A stretch of DNA of 64,000 nucleotides. It comes from Ditylenchus dipsaci. Lineage: Eukaryota > Nematoda > Chromadorea > Rhabditida > Anguinidae. The notes beneath the pieces are model-generated. The model had not been told where the DNA came from. It was given only the letters and a program-made list of their open reading frames with translations, and made no database searches. The translations under genes were made by a program, and so were the position numbers. The DNA is taken from positions 62,001 to 126,000 of the forward strand of contig SADC01001152.1 in NCBI GenBank assembly GCA_004194705.1, in the 5' to 3' direction. Positions 33,350 through 46,000 of this stretch are shown one piece after another; within the stretch, counting starts at the first letter, position 1, and every line of letters begins with the position of its first letter.

Positions 33350-34270
33350 AGCGTCTAAATAAACCGTAAAATTATAACGAGACATACTCCAGTTAAGCGT
33401 TAAAAATATCAAAAACTACAGTACTCACCAAATACGAACATTACTTCAAAATATTAAAAACCTATCCAAAAATAAGCAGTAGCTTTACCTACGCAACTAA
33501 TAATCCACAAACAAAATGAATCAAAACCTCCCAAACAAAAAGCAATTTATAAACATAGGTAGGAGAAAGCAAATGATAAATGATCTTTTTGATCCCTCCA
33601 AATATCACCTTACCCAACAACTGTGCACTTCAAAATTGCTATTCAAATCAATTTTGTCCCGACAGGAAAGTTTCCTTTGTCCGCCAACCTTTATTTTCCA
33701 CCCATTTTAGTCAAGTGACAAACCCTTTTTGTATCCAAAGCGTCATTTTGAAAGTCTAGAAAAAACAAAAAAAGGTAAATAAATATTAATAATATGTTGG
33801 GAAAACCGTATTCTTGGTGGTTTTTTAAACTAAAATTGGGGTGGGGTGACAGGTAGATAGACCATTTTGGTCAAAAATTTGGAGGGATTTGGAAAAATTT
33901 TGGTGGGTTTGTTGCGAAATGTGTGGTTTATTCTTGCTATCACCTCATTCCCAATCTAATATTTGTGAAGCTGGCTAGTGTGTATTGCCGATTTTTCTTG
34001 CCATCAAGAGCAGTATGAGAAGAGGAATTATCTTATCGTGCACTTGTTGTTGTTCTTGAAGAGTCTTTATTTAGACTGCACTAGGACTAGCTAGATAATC
34101 AGTAAGTGAAATTTTTAGTTGAAAATTAACTCAAAATGAGATTATAAAATAGCTCGAACTAAATCGCGCCCTCAAAAGTCTTAATTTCACCAGTAAATTT
34201 TTAAATTTATCGTTAACGAAAAATTAATTAACTGATGAAATTAATGCTTTTCGAAATTCCGATCGAATTA
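33350..34270. other. No gene seen
   Basis: AT-rich intergenic sequence between the IYD region and the GANP-like gene. It could hold an unrecognised 5' exon of the latter. Confidence 0.35.
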
Positions 34271-34272
34271 TA

Positions 34273-34437
34273 CCGTATTTTCTCTATTAATGCAGCCGGG
34301 TTCATTATTTTTCAACCCTTCAAAATGTTGAAATTGTAAATCGAAAATGGCCCTAACTCTCAAATCCTAGTCAAAAAATTGAGGGGGGGGGCGGTGGTTC
34401 ATTATTAGAGAGAGGTTCATTAATAGAGAAAATACGG
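34273..34437. mobile_element. Short TACCGTAT MITE
   Basis: The ends CCGTATTTTCTCTATTAAT and ATTAATAGAGAAAATACGG are flanked by TA. GGTTCATTATTAGAGAGAGG words stand near the right end. 165 bp, non-coding. Confidence 0.85.
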
Positions 34438-34722
34438 TATATACAGAAAAAAACCAGTCGGGTTCGACCCCACCTAGCGCTGGCTTTGAGCTGTTTTTGT
34501 ACTATTTTTTTCAATTGCACCTTCTTAATTTGCAATTTTATCTAAATAAAACCAGCCAAAGCTGTAAAGAACAGAACGTCGAAAACTCGAAAAAGCACAA
34601 AAAATTGCAAAAATGACTAGGCACCAAGTATCCTGACTCTATGGTCATATTATGTAGGAAATTTCTGCATGTTTTCCAATAAAATTCACATTCATTGTGA
34701 GTTTTTGTTGTTGAGGTGTAAG

Positions 34723-34840
34723 AATGGGCAATGAAGAGACTTTACACGAGGAGGAAGGGGAAGACCCAAGTCGGTGGTTTCGCCACTTGATTAGGGTGCT
34801 TCTCCCCCAATGAACCTTCCTAATCTTCTCTCTGAGCATA
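34723..34840 (+). repeat. 118-bp direct repeat, copy 1 (upstream of GANP-like gene)
   Basis: This copy matches 42221-42337 with only a few substitutions and ends abruptly on both sides. It contains a small perfect stem-loop (CAAGTCGGTGG / CCACTTG around TTTCG) and a 29-codon open frame MGNEETLHEEEGEDPSRWFR. I cannot tell whether it is an RNA gene, a duplicated exon or a transposon end. Confidence 0.7.
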
Positions 34841-34949
34841 TTCCACTGCCAATCAAACAAAATATGGTCGGAATTAAGGTGGTCAGCAATTGACCCAAGT
34901 ATAAAATCAGTCCGAAAATTTAACCCCTATTCCAAAAATAAAATTTCAG

Positions 34950-37900
34950 AATATGCCTAACTTGGTTTCAACATTCCTGACAGTCTCAAGAGAAATGGCA
35001 GTGGATCACCGTTCGGTCGTCCACCTCCATCCTCCGATCCCTCAGCGCAACAACCACAAGGATCTGCCCCAGGATTTACCAGCGTCTTCAACAAGTCCTC
35101 ATTTTCCAAAACCTTGCCCACAATCAACGCCAACAGTTCTCAAGCACCAACCAGGGTGTTTGGTAGCAACATGGCCAATAATAGCTTTTCTGCCGGATTC
35201 CCTCCTCCAACCATTTTCGTCGGCGGCTAGTGCAAGTAATGGAGGATTTCTCAAGGAGCAATAGGACAGCAAAATTCCAATGGTCCTCCAACATCTTCGG
35301 TCGGCCTGCCTCAGAACACCAAACAACAGTTAATGAATGTGCTTGGAGAGAGTAAGTTATTTTTTCTGGAATATATGTTAGGCGTAGTACTTACAGAAGA
35401 TGACACTTTGAAAGAAAATGGGGATCAATCGAACCTGAGGTCCAGTTGAAAAGTTATTTGTTCGTGGAAAGGAATAGATAAAATCACTTTACAGAAGAAT
35501 AAAATGCTGAAAACTAGTCGAGCTAGGGCACCTCAAAAAACACTCCGAGCGATATCCGACATAAATTGTGGGAACCATATAAAATAGGGACATTGAAACA
35601 TTGGTAATTGTTCTGTTTGACCACCCTTTTCCCAAGGTGTACTCCTGGGGCCTATTTCACTAATTGAAGATTGGAAAATGGAAAGTCATTTTCTGTTTCA
35701 CTAACATTTTGGAAAATGGAAAATTGGAAATGGTAAGTGGAAAGTGAAAAGTGGAAAATTTCCATGGAAAATTTCCGCTTGTGTTTCACTATTTGAAAAG
35801 TGGAAAATGGAAAGTGAAAATTGGAAAATTTTCCATGGAAAATTGATGACTGAGGCTTCGGTCTACAATTTTTTGGAAAATTGGAAATTTTTTCAAGTAA
35901 ATCAGAAAACTATCCTATCTTACCTAAAATCATGTGCTGAACACGGTTTGTCATACCAAAATGGCGATTTCACTAACTACACACCCATATCGGGTAGATA
36001 CATATTCTGAGGAGGTATCCTGCTCAAAATTTTACGCTGAACATGGTTAGACCATACCGATACCATATTATAAAAACCTTACTTCACTATTATAAATATC
36101 CTGGCGGCAACAAGCAAAAATTTTAGCGTCTGCATGTTTCCCAATGAAAGAAAATTTTAGCGTCAAATACATAGTATGCACCCCGGCGCCGCTTCTTTTC
36201 AGGCGCCAGCGCCAGCCGTGATTTTCAAAAGGCGCCGGCGCCCGGGTCGGCACCCGGCGCCAATTTTTTCGAGCGTGCAGGTATGAGCGTAAGTCGGGAT
36301 GCTAGCATACGTCGCACTTTTTTAAAAATAAGTAACGCGGTATAGAAGAGAAAAAAAGCATTACAGTCGAATGTCTTCAAATCCCCACCCCCAATGGTTC
36401 GTTCCCGGCTAGAGTTCTATACATTTTCACCCCAAATTCTGACTTTTTGAAGCAAACAGTCAAAACAAAAAATAACAAAAAGTTCAGAAATCGAGGTAAA
36501 AATAGTGGCGGATCCTAGGCTGGAACGAACTTTTAGGTGTGTCGGTCAAAAGAAAAAAATTAAACCGAAGGCTGAAAAAAGGAACCAAAAAAAGGGGTTT
36601 GACTGTATTGAAATGAAAGTCAAAATGGATAACTGCCAAATTTTTTTTTAATTTTCACAACACATACGGACCCACACAAAATTTGACTGACTAAAAAACA
36701 TCATTTCAGAACTTCAAAAGTCGTCCGCAGAGTCACTTTTCAACCGCAAGCCACTGCCCACTGCACCGACCTTTAGTCATTTCAAACAACAATCGGCTGG
36801 AAGCAGTACTTCACCAGCCAAAGCTAAAGGAAGCTCGCATATGGATGGCTCAAAAAAGTCATTTGATGGCTTTGGCGGACCAAGATCAAAAGGGGCTTCC
36901 ACCGGCTTCAACTTCAAACACCGCTCCCCACTTGTAAATAGATTTGAAGCACAAGAGCAGATGGCAGGATCTTCATCTAATGGACGTAACATTGAAAAGA
37001 CAGCAACATTGAAAAAAGCTGGAGCTATTCATAGAGTAGAGAACAGGCAGAATCGGTATGATACGGAATTTGAAAAAACAAACTTGTAAAAGATTTAAGC
37101 AAAGGTAATTTGTCGGATGATGTCAAAACAGCAACTTTTGCTTTTTCTGTATGTCTGATATTGATCCTGATCTTTGATGGCCTCTGGGTGGGAAAAGCCC
37201 AAACCAATATAGGTTTTTGACTGAAAAAAATATTTGGCAAAAAATATATGAAATATATATAATTAAAAGACATCGTTTGAATTCGCGCATTTTCACATTT
37301 TGGAGATGTCTAATTTACGGTCCATAAATCGTAGTTCTTTGAATTTCGAACAAAATAACAACTGATGATCTTGCCAGTGGTAACGACTTACCTCTGGGTA
37401 ACTCGTTAGTGGAAACCAAGGAGTGTGACCAGGAGACCCCCTTTTGGGGGACTCCTTTTGGGGACCCGTTTTGGGGACCCCGTTTGGGGACCCCCTGGTC
37501 ACACTCCTTGGTCGATGTCGACTTTTTTGAACTTCTTTTTTACACTTTTTACACCAAATTTTTTGTGGTTTTTTACACCAAACAAAAAGGCTTCAAAAAT
37601 GCAACAAAAATATATATGATGATCTAAAAGTTTTTAGGTTGGTCGATGTCACGGTCTATGTACATCGACCAACCTAAAACTTGTGTATTATTGCACGCGC
37701 TTTTGCTATATAAATTGAAAGTTTTTTGATGTAGAAGAAAGCTTAGTTTTTGAGCTATAAAACATGAAAATGGTATTAGAAAAAACATCTCTGGCCACAA
37801 AAGAATTTCGAAAAAGTCGACATTAACCAAGACCAAGGAGTGTGACCACAGCCTTAGAGACCCTAACTGAGACTGAGGGAGCTTTGATGAAAAAAATCAT

Positions 37901-40900
37901 CTCAGTGATGTTGTAGTGCGTGCCTAAAACACTCGTAACTTTTGCTCCCCGGTTCTGAAAGCCAACAAAAACTATGGCAATGACGCACAGCCTGTGGGTC
38001 AGTTCTAAAAAGTATGATATCGATATCGAGATGTCTTTAGAATTTTGGAGTGCCAGTTCCTCTGATTAACGCGTTTATTTTTTAGAATCCGAAAATCTAA
38101 AAATTTTGAGCTCTATCACGATATTTTCGGGCAAAAATCCAAAATCCAAGTAGTATCGGTAGAAAGTAGAATCGGTAGAGCTCGCGAGAGTTAAATGTAA
38201 AAAGGAACAGATAGAAAGAAAGTTCTGCTCCGAGATACAAACGCTCAAAAAGAGGGAGGCGCGTTCATTAGAGGGCACGCGTTAGTTAGAGGAAATACGG
38301 TATACTATTTTTGGTGGATCGTCAGAGCTGGGAGCCAGATTCACAAGCAACTTGCGCACATTCTACAGGAGCATGAGCAAACTAGGTCATAGTCAGGATC
38401 CTTTGTTTGCAAGTTAGAACTAGGGTTGCTGAAAAAGATATATGTCCGGACATTTATGGACATATGTCCGGACATTTATGGATATATGTCCTGCAAAATT
38501 CATAAATGTCCGGACATATGTCCATAAATGTCCGGACATATATCTTTTTCAGCAACCCTAGTTAGAACTGATAAGCTAGTATTCTCTATTCTGTTGTGAC
38601 TGCTGCCATGTTACAAGCTGACTTTTATTGTTAAAATTACAGAATCAATGAAACCGAAAGAGAAACCGAAATATAAGTTGCCAAAATTTTCCAGTGCTGC
38701 AGTCAACAATGTATGGATGGACTCTCCTATGGCGTCTGCTTTGCGAACATCAAAGGGACAACAGCAGGAGCGCAGCCAATCTCAGCGATGGAGCCCAAGA
38801 AACGACGATCCTCTGACGACATGGCTCTAGCGCTCAGAGCAAGACGCAATCTTCTAGAAAGAACCAGCAGCAATGAGGCAAATCTCCAGCAACAGCAGCA
38901 GCAATGGCTATTAAACGAAGGAATATGCGGTTACCAGCTCAAAGAAACAGACAAGTGGCTAATGAAATGGGTGCTCCGAAGGCTATTCCAAGAGCAGACC
39001 GGTCAGAGGCAGCAATTCCTGCCAGCTCAATGATGCACTTGTCCAGGCTACAGTCTCTACCGAAAGTGGATTCCAGTCAGTCAATGAAAGCGAGTAGCAA
39101 GGAGGATGTGGGTAAGTAACTATTTTGCTCTCAAATCTTGATCCCGAATCCTCAAATCTTGATTACTGTACCGTAAAAAATTTAGTTCAACAATTGCGCT
39201 CTCTCATTGGTACCTACTGCGAAACGAATGTGGAAAAATATCAGATTTCTCAAAAAGCGAGATGAGCTAATGTACAAAACTAGGACAAAGAATACTGATG
39301 TGTCGGTTATGGATATTACCCAGGTAAGGCTTCTGACCATTTAAATTTTCTTAGTAATCCCTGCTGATCTGTATAAAATTTTCAGGGAAAATGCCCTGAC
39401 ATGTGCCCGGAGAAGGAACGCTACATGAGAGAAACGCAGAAGAATCTCAATCGATATGAGTGCGATCTACAAGGAGATATGGTGCCATCTTTGACTGTAA
39501 AGGACTACAGCAGAAGTGCAGCCGATCAGGTTTGTCTAGTTTTCGGCATAAATACCGAAATTACTTTTAATTTTTAGGAAGAGCCCTACCTCATGAACTT
39601 CGTCCTCCTCACGTCCTCCAAATGACAATGAATTATTTGATGAACAAAGTGAGTTAAAATATCTTCACATCACAAATGTGAATTTTTGAAATTCCAGATA
39701 GCCAATGAAATTCCATCAAATCCGTCCGACTTGGTGAAGTGGTACGATTTCTTGTGGAGCAGGACTCGATCTATTCGGAAGGTTTGTTGTTACTTGTGCT
39801 AGTGGTGTGGACTTCCAAGCATGTCATTCAGTTCAGGACATTACCCAGCAGATGCTCAATGATAAGGTAGCCGTGGATTTGGTGGAGAAGTGTGCAAGCT
39901 TCATGTCTTTGCTTCCTTCCGCCTGTCGAGCCTCGACATCGCTGACTTCAACCAGAAAATGAATATGTGTATGGCGTTTTCGGTCGCAATAAGCACACAT
40001 GTCGAGCTAATCTCTTGCGTTCTTCTTGTAGAAAATCTGTCCAAGTGCCTGCAAACGCTCCGCCACATGTATGATGATCTGGCAGCTGAAGGAATATTTT
40101 GTTCAAGTGAGTCCGAGTTCCGTTCCTATGACATGATACTGAATTGGCTGACTCGAATGTGCATGGGTGCGTTAAAAAAATTCTATTACACTTTTTAAAC
40201 TATCTAACCAGTAATTATTTAGGCAAGTTTTGTCGTATCGAGAAGAGGTGAGACAATCAACAGAAGTTCAACTGGCTCTCACCCTGGCCACCTCGCTTCA
40301 AAACAACAACTATGTCCAGTTCTTTAGACAGCTAAGAAACCATGCTTCATTTCTACAGGTTCGCGATTGCTTGTGTACTTCCGGTCGGAAAAAGAATTGG
40401 TCAGTTGCAGGCTTGTCTGTGTCAACGTTACTTCCCTATGGTTCGACACTCATCGCTGAAGACTATTTGCTCTGCCTATAGGCTTTTTCCGCTGGACAGA
40501 TTCATTGACATTTTGGCCTTCGACAATTCTACTGACGCCATTGAATTTCTGCTAGCTTTCGGAATCGAGATGGATCAAGCTGATGAAAGTTACATTGATG
40601 TGACAGAAGGAAGGTCAATTTTGCGGGAAGAGCTCCTGATCCGGAAAGTTTGGCGATCGGACGCAGTGCATGGCTGGAAATGAAAATAGGCGGCAGGCCT
40701 ATTGCTGAGGTATTTTTTGATTGAGTAAATGACTACGTCATTTTTGACTGGTTTCAGGTGTTATCCAATGGTCCGTGTGAGAATGTGCAAATCCTCAGCC
40801 CGTTAACTCTTTCGATACCAATCACTGTTACACTCGTGATCCGTTCAACTCTATTAGCGGCAAAAATACTCAGCAGAGAGAAGGAGTTGACAAGCAACAG

Positions 40901-42762
40901 TCCATCTCAAAATTGGTTTCTCCTCAGCTACTTCGACGCTCGCCAAAGAACCAGCTATTAGTCAGGAAGCTAAGCCATCCTTCTTCTTTGCTAAGCCGAC
41001 TCTGAATCTGCTGCCGGAAACGAATAAACCTACTTCGGTGTTTTCATCAAATTTGTTTTCTATATCAAAGCCAAAGCTTGCGGTATGGAGCCCTTTTTAT
41101 TTCACTGTCTATCAATTCAGAAAATTTCAGTCCTATGGCTTCGTCGACAACTCCAAACTTCAGCAGCCTTCTCCGTTTTCTTTTGTTAGCAATTCTGCCG
41201 TGGATGCTCCAGCAACAAAACCTGCCTTTTTGAGTGCAAGCGTCTTTGGCCAGAAATTGCCGTTAACATCTAATCTTAGTGCTCAGCCATCAACAGTGTG
41301 GTCTCAGGTGCAGTCAAATGGAGATAGTAAAAGCAGCCTTCCGATGTTTGCGGCCAACCCAGAAACCTGTCAGCAGAAGATCCCTTCCCAGCCATCAGCA
41401 ATTGAGACCGAAGCTAAGTTGGAGGAGGAAAGAAAAGCCGTTGCCAAGGCAGAAGCTGAAACAAAGCGAAAGGCGGAAATTGAAGCAAGGCGGCAGGCTG
41501 AGATTGCGAAGCAGAAAGCTGAAATGGAGGCTAGACGGAAAAAAGAGGAAGTAGGACTTGCGAATTTAATAATGTCTACTGATTTTAAATCTTTATGCTT
41601 TTTAGCTCAAGTTGGTGGCAGAGCAGTTTATTGACTCTCAAGTAAAGCTGATCCTGGAATCTTTGGTGCAAAGGGAGCTTGAAACAATTGCTGCCGAAAT
41701 TCGTGAAGAAGCTGAACTGTTTCAGAGCAAGTTGACCAGGTTTCAGGACAATCTGTTCAACATGTGGTGAGTGTGTCTGCGTCTTCTTCAATGTATATTC
41801 AAGTCTCGCTCTGGACCACTCTCAAGTTTACACCCTTTTAGGGTGTAATATCTTTTGCACCTTATTAGGTTTGGTGAAACCTAATTAATCAGTCTAGTCC
41901 GGATATATTCGATTGTCAATGAATCTTCATTAACTTTATTTAATTATATCAATTTTTTGGACTGCACTGACCTTAGGTTTGCCAAAAGTCTCCGAAAGTT
42001 AGGCAGTGGATTTGTTGGACTCTAGGCGGTAACGAACTTGAGGGGTGCACATAAGATCCATATAGGTGTTCGACTTTATAAATCCAAATTTGTTTTAAGG
42101 CTGCGTCAATTCACGGATCAGTGGAAGAGCATAGTGAAACGCAATAAGCTGCTAAGGAGTATTTCTCTTCGTCAGCAGGAAGGCACGTTTTTTCTATGCT
42201 TGTTTGAATTTTTTTGTTGAATGGGCGATGAAGAGACTTTACACGAGGAGGAAGGAGAAGACCCAAGTCGGTGGTTTCGCCACTTGATGAGGGTTCTTCT
42301 CCCCCAATGAACCTTCCTAATCTTCTCTCTGAGCATACTAGAAAAAGCTATTTATGGTTACAAATGTGATTTCTAATATAAATAAAATAGACCAATTTTC
42401 AGGGTTAACCATTGCAAAGGCAAGAAGATCGATTGCAGAATTGTGCTCGCCGTCCAACTCCACCATGCCACAGCCGAAACGAAGGAGAATAACAGCAGAG
42501 CAAATGGAACTATGCCTCTATGCCCGACACTACAATGCAGTTCGAACAAAACAGCTGGCCAAAGTATACTTCGCGAAGTGGCGCCAATATGTGGTTGATC
42601 GCAGGAAAAGAAGTTATTTCGAGGCATGTTGTTGTCCCTTTTTGGTTTTTAGCCTTCATAAAATTCCTTTTGTTTCAGAGCTTCTTCATTCAGGCAACCT
42701 ATATGGGATCTTATGAAAATGGTAAATGGACGAAGCGGTGGTCACAAGAATCTGAAGAATGA
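34950..42762 (+). CDS. MCM3AP: SAC3/GANP-family mRNA export scaffold (MCM3AP-like)
   Basis: TREX-2 scaffold family, which links transcription to mRNA export at nuclear pores. Exons seen: 34950-35351, 36710-37085, 38643-39111, 39186-39323, 39386-39529, 39578-39648, 39698-39781, 39837 to about 39965, 40033-40166, 40223-40358, 40411-40709, 40758-41082, 41131-41550, 41606-41766, 42100-42187, about 42403-42630, about 42680-42762. Early exons are Ser/Pro/Gly-rich with FG dipeptides (SPFGRPPPSS, RVFGSNM), like a nucleoporin. The diagnostic block is GKCPDMCPEKERYMRE, then VKDYSRSAADQ, LVKWYDFLWSRTRSIRKD, ACLCQRYFPMVR and FPLDRFIDIL, the SAC3 helical/PCI region. A Lys/Glu coiled coil (41400-41550) follows. 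No acetyltransferase-type C-terminus was seen. About ten exons change frame by one base while staying open on both sides, so I read these as assembly errors. The first coding exon and true start are uncertain. Confidence 0.85.
35640..35890. repeat. GGAAAATGGAAA array in GANP intron
   Basis: About fifteen imperfect copies of TTGGAAAATGGAAA with complementary TTTCCATGGAAA palindromes and TATTTCACTAA words at the left. It may be the interior of another foldback element, but its right end was not found. Confidence 0.6.
36180..36262. repeat. GGCGCCGGCGCC GC-rich cluster
   Basis: Several GGCGCC palindromes with spacers form an isolated GC-rich block in AT-rich intron sequence. Confidence 0.5.
36364..36605. 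mobile_element. Diverged CAGTC-type MITE in GANP intron
   Basis: The ends CAGTCGAATGTCTTC and GGGTTTGACTG are flanked by TA. Inner blocks GGTTCGTTCCCGGCTAG and CTAGGCTGGAACGAAC pair as in the intact copies at 759-1185 and 46990-47392. Confidence 0.7.
37415..37850. repeat. AAGGAGTGTGACC inverted-repeat cluster with TTTTGGGGACCC array
   Basis: AAGGAGTGTGACC at about 37418 is mirrored at 37497 and appears again direct at about 37834. Between the first two lies an array of TTTTGGGGACCC words. TTGGTCGATGTC pairs between 37508 and 37640. It lies in the GANP intron and no target duplication is clear. Confidence 0.55.
38053..38300. mobile_element. TACCGTAT-family MITE with decayed left end
   Basis: The right end TTAGTTAGAGGAAATACGG followed by TA is intact. 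The left end CCAGTTCCTCTGATTAACGC is degraded. The core (AATCGGTAGAGCTCGCGAGA, CTGCTCCGAGATACA) identifies the family. Confidence 0.7.
38421..38560. mobile_element. 140-bp hAT-type MITE of TGTCCGGACA words
   Basis: The ends TAGGGTTGCTG and CAGCAACCCTA carry exact 8-bp duplications GTTAGAAC (38413-38420, 38561-38568). The interior repeats ATATGTCCGGACATTTATGG, so the whole element is one hairpin. It sits 80 bp upstream of a GANP exon. Confidence 0.9.
42221..42337 (+). repeat. 118-bp direct repeat, copy 2 (GANP intron)
   Basis: Same orientation as 34723-34840. Two of the visible differences are silent and two conservative in the shared 29-codon frame (N/D, I/M). It is placed between two of the last GANP exons. 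Confidence 0.7.
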
Positions 42763-42902
42763 AAATCGCCGCCCGGTCTGATATAGCTCAAAAATTTGCT
42801 TGGAGAATATATATCCTTTTATGTAGACCAAATTATTGTTGTCGTTGTATTAGTTGTTTTTGTTGATGCGGATGTCGAAACTATTGTGATGCTTAAACTC
42901 TG

Positions 42903-42908
42903 AATAAA
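42903..42908 (+). terminator. Polyadenylation signal AATAAA (GANP-like gene)
   Basis: AATAAA lies about 140 bp after the stop at 42762 and before the start of EOGT at 43035. Confidence 0.5.
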
Positions 42909-43034
42909 TTCTTGAATCAACCAGTGACTTTAAGCATGGTTGGTCCGGTTTCTTATAAACTGTTTTAAAAGACTGACTTTCACAAGCTAGTAAGATTATG
43001 AGAGCTAGTCAACATTACAGAAGTCAGGAGACGA

Positions 43035-46000
43035 ATGGCTAGCGGACTTCGACAGTACTATTCAGCATTCTCTGTACTGTTAAATTTTGTCTCATCTTTT
43101 GCTTATTTGGAAAATGACCTTTCTGCAGTGTTGTCTAATTTTGTTAATATGAATAAGACAAAAGAGCGATGTTGGGGCTTCGAAGCTGACTGCCCACTTG
43201 AGAATAGTTACTCCAGATCTCATGTTAAATGTCTTCAAAGAAGTCGATGGTTAGTTTTTCGTGGTGTTAGGTTAAATTACTAATATTTTTTGGAGTGATC
43301 GGACTTATTTGTATAAAAAATTTTTAGTTCTTTATTAATAGTTCTAGCATGGCACTCAGTGCAATCAATTAGTAAGCTTTATCACCTTACTCCAGGCCTG
43401 AAGCTAACACAGAACCCAAGCAAGTTGAACTCTTTTGGAAAGCTGGAGATTTCGGGTCTCTGAAAACAAGACATAGGTTGACATTGGTCTCTGAATTACT
43501 TAATTAATTTACGTATTTCAGTTCTATAGCCACGATCTGCAACAGCACTGCAGAAGTAAATCGTATTTTTAAGACTATTGAGCCCTATCGGTGATTCTTT
43601 TTTTGCAGAATGGCTCTTTGTTGCGATGTTCAGACCACCTACGCTTTTGCTCAGCCAAAAATATCTTTTTTAACTTTAAAGGGCTAAATGCTAAAAATTC
43701 TTCGCGGTAAGTCTTGTAAACATTCCATCCATCCATAAGTAAAAAGAGAATTTTTTAATTAATTCGCTTTATTTTTATTTCCTCGTTAACCTGGGACGCT
43801 TGATAAGCGGGCCGGAGTACGGTTTTGAATGGACTTAATTTAAAAAAAAATATTTTATCTAAAGACTTTTTTCTCCAACTTTCTAAAAACTCACTAATTC
43901 AGTCAATAGCTTGCTAGAAAGCTAATATCCAGAGCTTCAAGATGGTCATAAAAATAAAAATAGATAAGAAATTACTGGGAAAAGCGGGTTTTTTTTAATT
44001 TGGGGCAGGAAAGAGTCTTTTGGGGCGATAAAGGTACCATTTCGGGGTCGAAAAGAATTACAACCTATTTTGTTTTTCATTTTGTCGCATTTCTCGTTGA
44101 AAAAGTAATTATTATCAAAATTATAGGTATCGCACAGACGTTATAGGCAAAGGTGAAGCTGGTGGTAATTGTGATTTCATAGACAAACAATTACTCCAAA
44201 CAAGAGCTGATGAGAGAGGCTATCTTCGTAGTTGGTGAGCTTGACTAACCTTTATTTTAATTTTAAATGGCATTTGAGGGCGGATGAGTTGATTCCACTT
44301 CGAGTCCTACCCTGAATTCAACATGCATGACCCCACTGCTTGTGATGTGGTCTTCGAAAAACCAACTGTGATCATCAAGTTAGATGCGGCTGTCAACATG
44401 TACCACCATTTCTGCGACTTTGTAAACTTGTTCGCCTCGCAATTCCTGAATTCCACCAATTTTGGCCAGGATGTGGAGATATTCTGGTGGGACACGGTAA
44501 TATAGCTAATAAGTCTGAATTGTGGAAAATATAAAAAAATTAAGCATCACTCTGGATTTGTGGACTCCACGTTTGGAGTGACTTGGAAGGCATTTTCTTT
44601 CCACAAACCACATGAATTAGTAAATTACGATGGCAAAAAGGTGTGTTTCCGAAATGCTATGCTTCCACTCCTCGCCAGACAACTGTTTGGACTCTACTAC
44701 AATATGCCTTGGTTAGTTCGTTGTTTTGAGTGCGTAGGCGCTAGGTTTGTGAAATGATGACGCACCACGGCGGGTCACCGGTTTCAGATCTCTGGTGAAT
44801 TTCACAACCCTAGGAGTCGCATCCTCCCATTTTTTCTCCTTTTTTTTTGAGTTTGCGTTTTTTTGAGTTTTTTCTCTTTTTTTGAGTTTGCGCATTTCTT
44901 CATTTTAGTGTTTCTTCGAAGGTTGGCTAGAAGCCGGCTAATTAGGAATCGGTTGTATGAAATCGTTTGAAAAAATGTGAGAAAAACAAAAGTTACTTCA
45001 TTCTAACCCCTAAATCTGTATATTTCCGTGATTATTCAATGAAGTTTGATAGCTCGTTAAAAGCTGAGATCCTGGACTACATGATGGTCAAAAAATATTG
45101 AAAATAGACGTAAAAATCAAGAAAAAACTTATAATTTCTGATTAGGGGGCATTTTTCAGTAATTAGGGGCAAAATTAAATACCACCATAAAAAAATTCCT
45201 AAAACCTCAAATTAAAAAGCTGCGAGTTCAAAAAAGTGGGTAACTACCATATGCCTGTTGTTCCAGGTGGATGGCTGTCAGGGAAGCGGCCTTTTCCATG
45301 CCTTCTCACACCACATTCTCCAACGTCTTGGTGTAAAACTAGATGAATGGAAGGAAATCAACAAAGTTAGAATAACCTTGCTGGTCAGAGACACACCCTT
45401 TCGCAAATACTCAATATAAATGAGGTATTTGAAAACGGAATTTTGGTAAAATTCATAATATTTATTTAGCTTCTCCAATCTCTACTTCGACTCAAAAATG
45501 TTGAGGCCAAAATAGTTAATTATGAAAGAAAGTGGGTAAATTACAGGATGTGCCAAAATTACACGGATTTATTAACAATTTAGCTAGAAATGCCAAAAAA
45601 TTATTTTTAGAAGTTCCGTCGAGGATTTTAAAACTTTTAATGTGCAAATCTTTTTCGCAGCTAAAATACTTTACTTTGCAGCTAATTGACTTTTTTGCAT
45701 CTAAAATTGCAATTTTTTGTAATAAATGCAAAAAGAGTCTTTTAGCTGCAAACTCAGGCGGTATCGTCATTAGGGTTGTCGGCCGGCCGGCCGATTTTCG
45801 GCTTTTCCGGCCGAAAACCGATATTTTTTCGGTTTTCGGCTTTCGGCTCGGCTCGGCCGGCCGAAAATTTCGGTTTTCGGATTTCGGCTCGGCTCGGCCG
45901 GCCGAAAATTTCGGTTTTCGGCTTTCGGCTCGACTCGGCCGGTCGAAAATTTTAAAAAGAAAAAATAATTTTCTCTGTTTGCTCCCGTTTTTGCTTAGTT

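Noticed and set aside
34953..35264. Open frame MPNLVSTFLTVSREM... of 103 codons as the GANP start
   Set aside because: The overlapping frame reads GFNIPDSLKRNGSGSPFG and onward, with FG dipeptides and Ser/Pro/Gly composition expected of the family, so the first frame is the shadow.
34950..42762. GANP-like gene as a pseudogene
   Set aside because: Frame changes are numerous, but the exon sequences stay open and conserved up to each single-base break, introns and splice sites are retained, and similar breaks occur in EOGT, beta-CA and the hAT gene. Assembly error explains this better.
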